DNA of 64,000 nt, taken from NCBI RefSeq assembly GCF_001269655.1, contig NZ_LHVE01000014.1, positions 248,001 to 312,000 of the forward strand, given 5' to 3'. This document shows, one piece after another, positions 63,950-64,000 of the stretch (positions within the stretch are counted from its first letter, which is position 1; every line of letters starts with the position of its first letter). This DNA is from Pseudomonas thivervalensis (GTDB lineage: Bacteria > Pseudomonadota > Gammaproteobacteria > Pseudomonadales > Pseudomonadaceae). Both the position numbers and the translations under genes were made by a program. Under the pieces are notes generated by a model that did no database searches, was not told where the DNA came from, and was given only the letters and a program-made list of their open reading frames with translations.

Positions 63950-63969
63950 ACCTGTCAGATCTGACAGGT
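63950..63969. promoter_or_regulatory. Perfect 20-bp palindrome
   Basis: ACCTGTCAGATCTGACAGGT reads the same on both strands. It shares 17 of 18 bases with the imperfect palindrome at 55101-55118 and lies 31 bases from the window end, so the gene it may control is out of sight. Confidence 0.75.
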
Positions 63970-64000
63970 TACACCCCTGCTCACCCTTGGCATCCTCCCC

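Noticed and set aside
63950..63969. LexA (SOS) box
   Set aside because: It fits CTG-N10-CAG only by the outer bases. The AT-rich inner part of LexA boxes is missing, and perfect internal symmetry explains the match.

Overview
The window looks like a chromosome segment of a Pseudomonas of the fluorescens group. The DNA is GC-rich, there are many REP/BIME palindromes of the 'gtggcgagggagcttgctcccgc' and 'atcgcgagcaagctcgctccc' types, and the gene content and order are typical of Pseudomonas. From memory, most of it falls into three blocks that are collinear with P. aeruginosa PAO1: an oprD-slyX-aspS-ruv-tol-que block (about PA0958-PA0976), an mscS-yajQ-panE-argJ-secA block (about PA4394-PA4404), and a purU-mvaT-sbcB-MoxR-pyk-sadC-fumarase block (about PA4314-PA4333). 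No comparison could be run, so these correspondences are recollection.

Layout. Bases 1-1360 hold the end of a LysR regulator, a small transposon-like element inserted in its terminator, and a tRNA-Lys. Bases 1362-10702 are a leftward run: queC and queE (queuosine precursor), the Tol-Pal envelope operon (ybgC-tolQRAB-pal-cpoB) and ruvCAB (Holliday junction processing). Bases 10895-20015 carry yebC, aspS, an FmdB-type zinc ribbon, an RHH protein, a Dps-like ferritin, a membrane-anchored cold-shock protein, slyX, a HIT protein, an OprD-family porin with a long leader, and an MscS channel. Bases 20244-32785 carry yajQ, a PanE-like reductase, a sensor kinase, a cobalamin adenosyltransferase, a Nudix-ThiE fusion, a GST, argJ, secA, a DciA-like protein and a HerA-like ATPase. 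Bases 33108-35996 are a tightly coupled three-gene operon (glycosyltransferase, DUF2334 deacetylase, flippase-like membrane protein) that looks like a glycolipid pathway. Bases 36001-46740 hold purU, mvaT, sbcB and a translationally coupled RDD-SpoIIM-DUF4129-DUF4350-MoxR-DUF58 operon.

The accessory part is 46741-55840. A leftward two-gene operon encodes a 1369-residue protein that matches only the C-terminal half of Tc-toxin A subunits (ABC-toxin N-terminal helices, neuraminidase-like region, pore region, TcB-binding domain). Its partner is a 1353-residue protein built of alternating Ig-like and second-type beta modules. No large TcA N-terminal lobe, TcB or TcC is encoded in the window. The operon's upstream region has a palindrome, a 22-bp-spaced direct repeat and a long imperfect inverted repeat that leads into a divergent DUF6124 gene. 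The cassette sits between DUF58 and PilZ genes that I recall as neighbours in PAO1, so it looks like an insertion. This is the best candidate for an undescribed system.

Bases 55995-63811 return to core genes: a PilZ protein, a TPR-like lipoprotein, pyruvate kinase, an enoyl-CoA hydratase, a ferredoxin/ferredoxin reductase, a SadC-like diguanylate cyclase and a class I fumarase. The window ends with a 20-bp perfect palindrome almost identical to the one upstream of the Tc-like operon.
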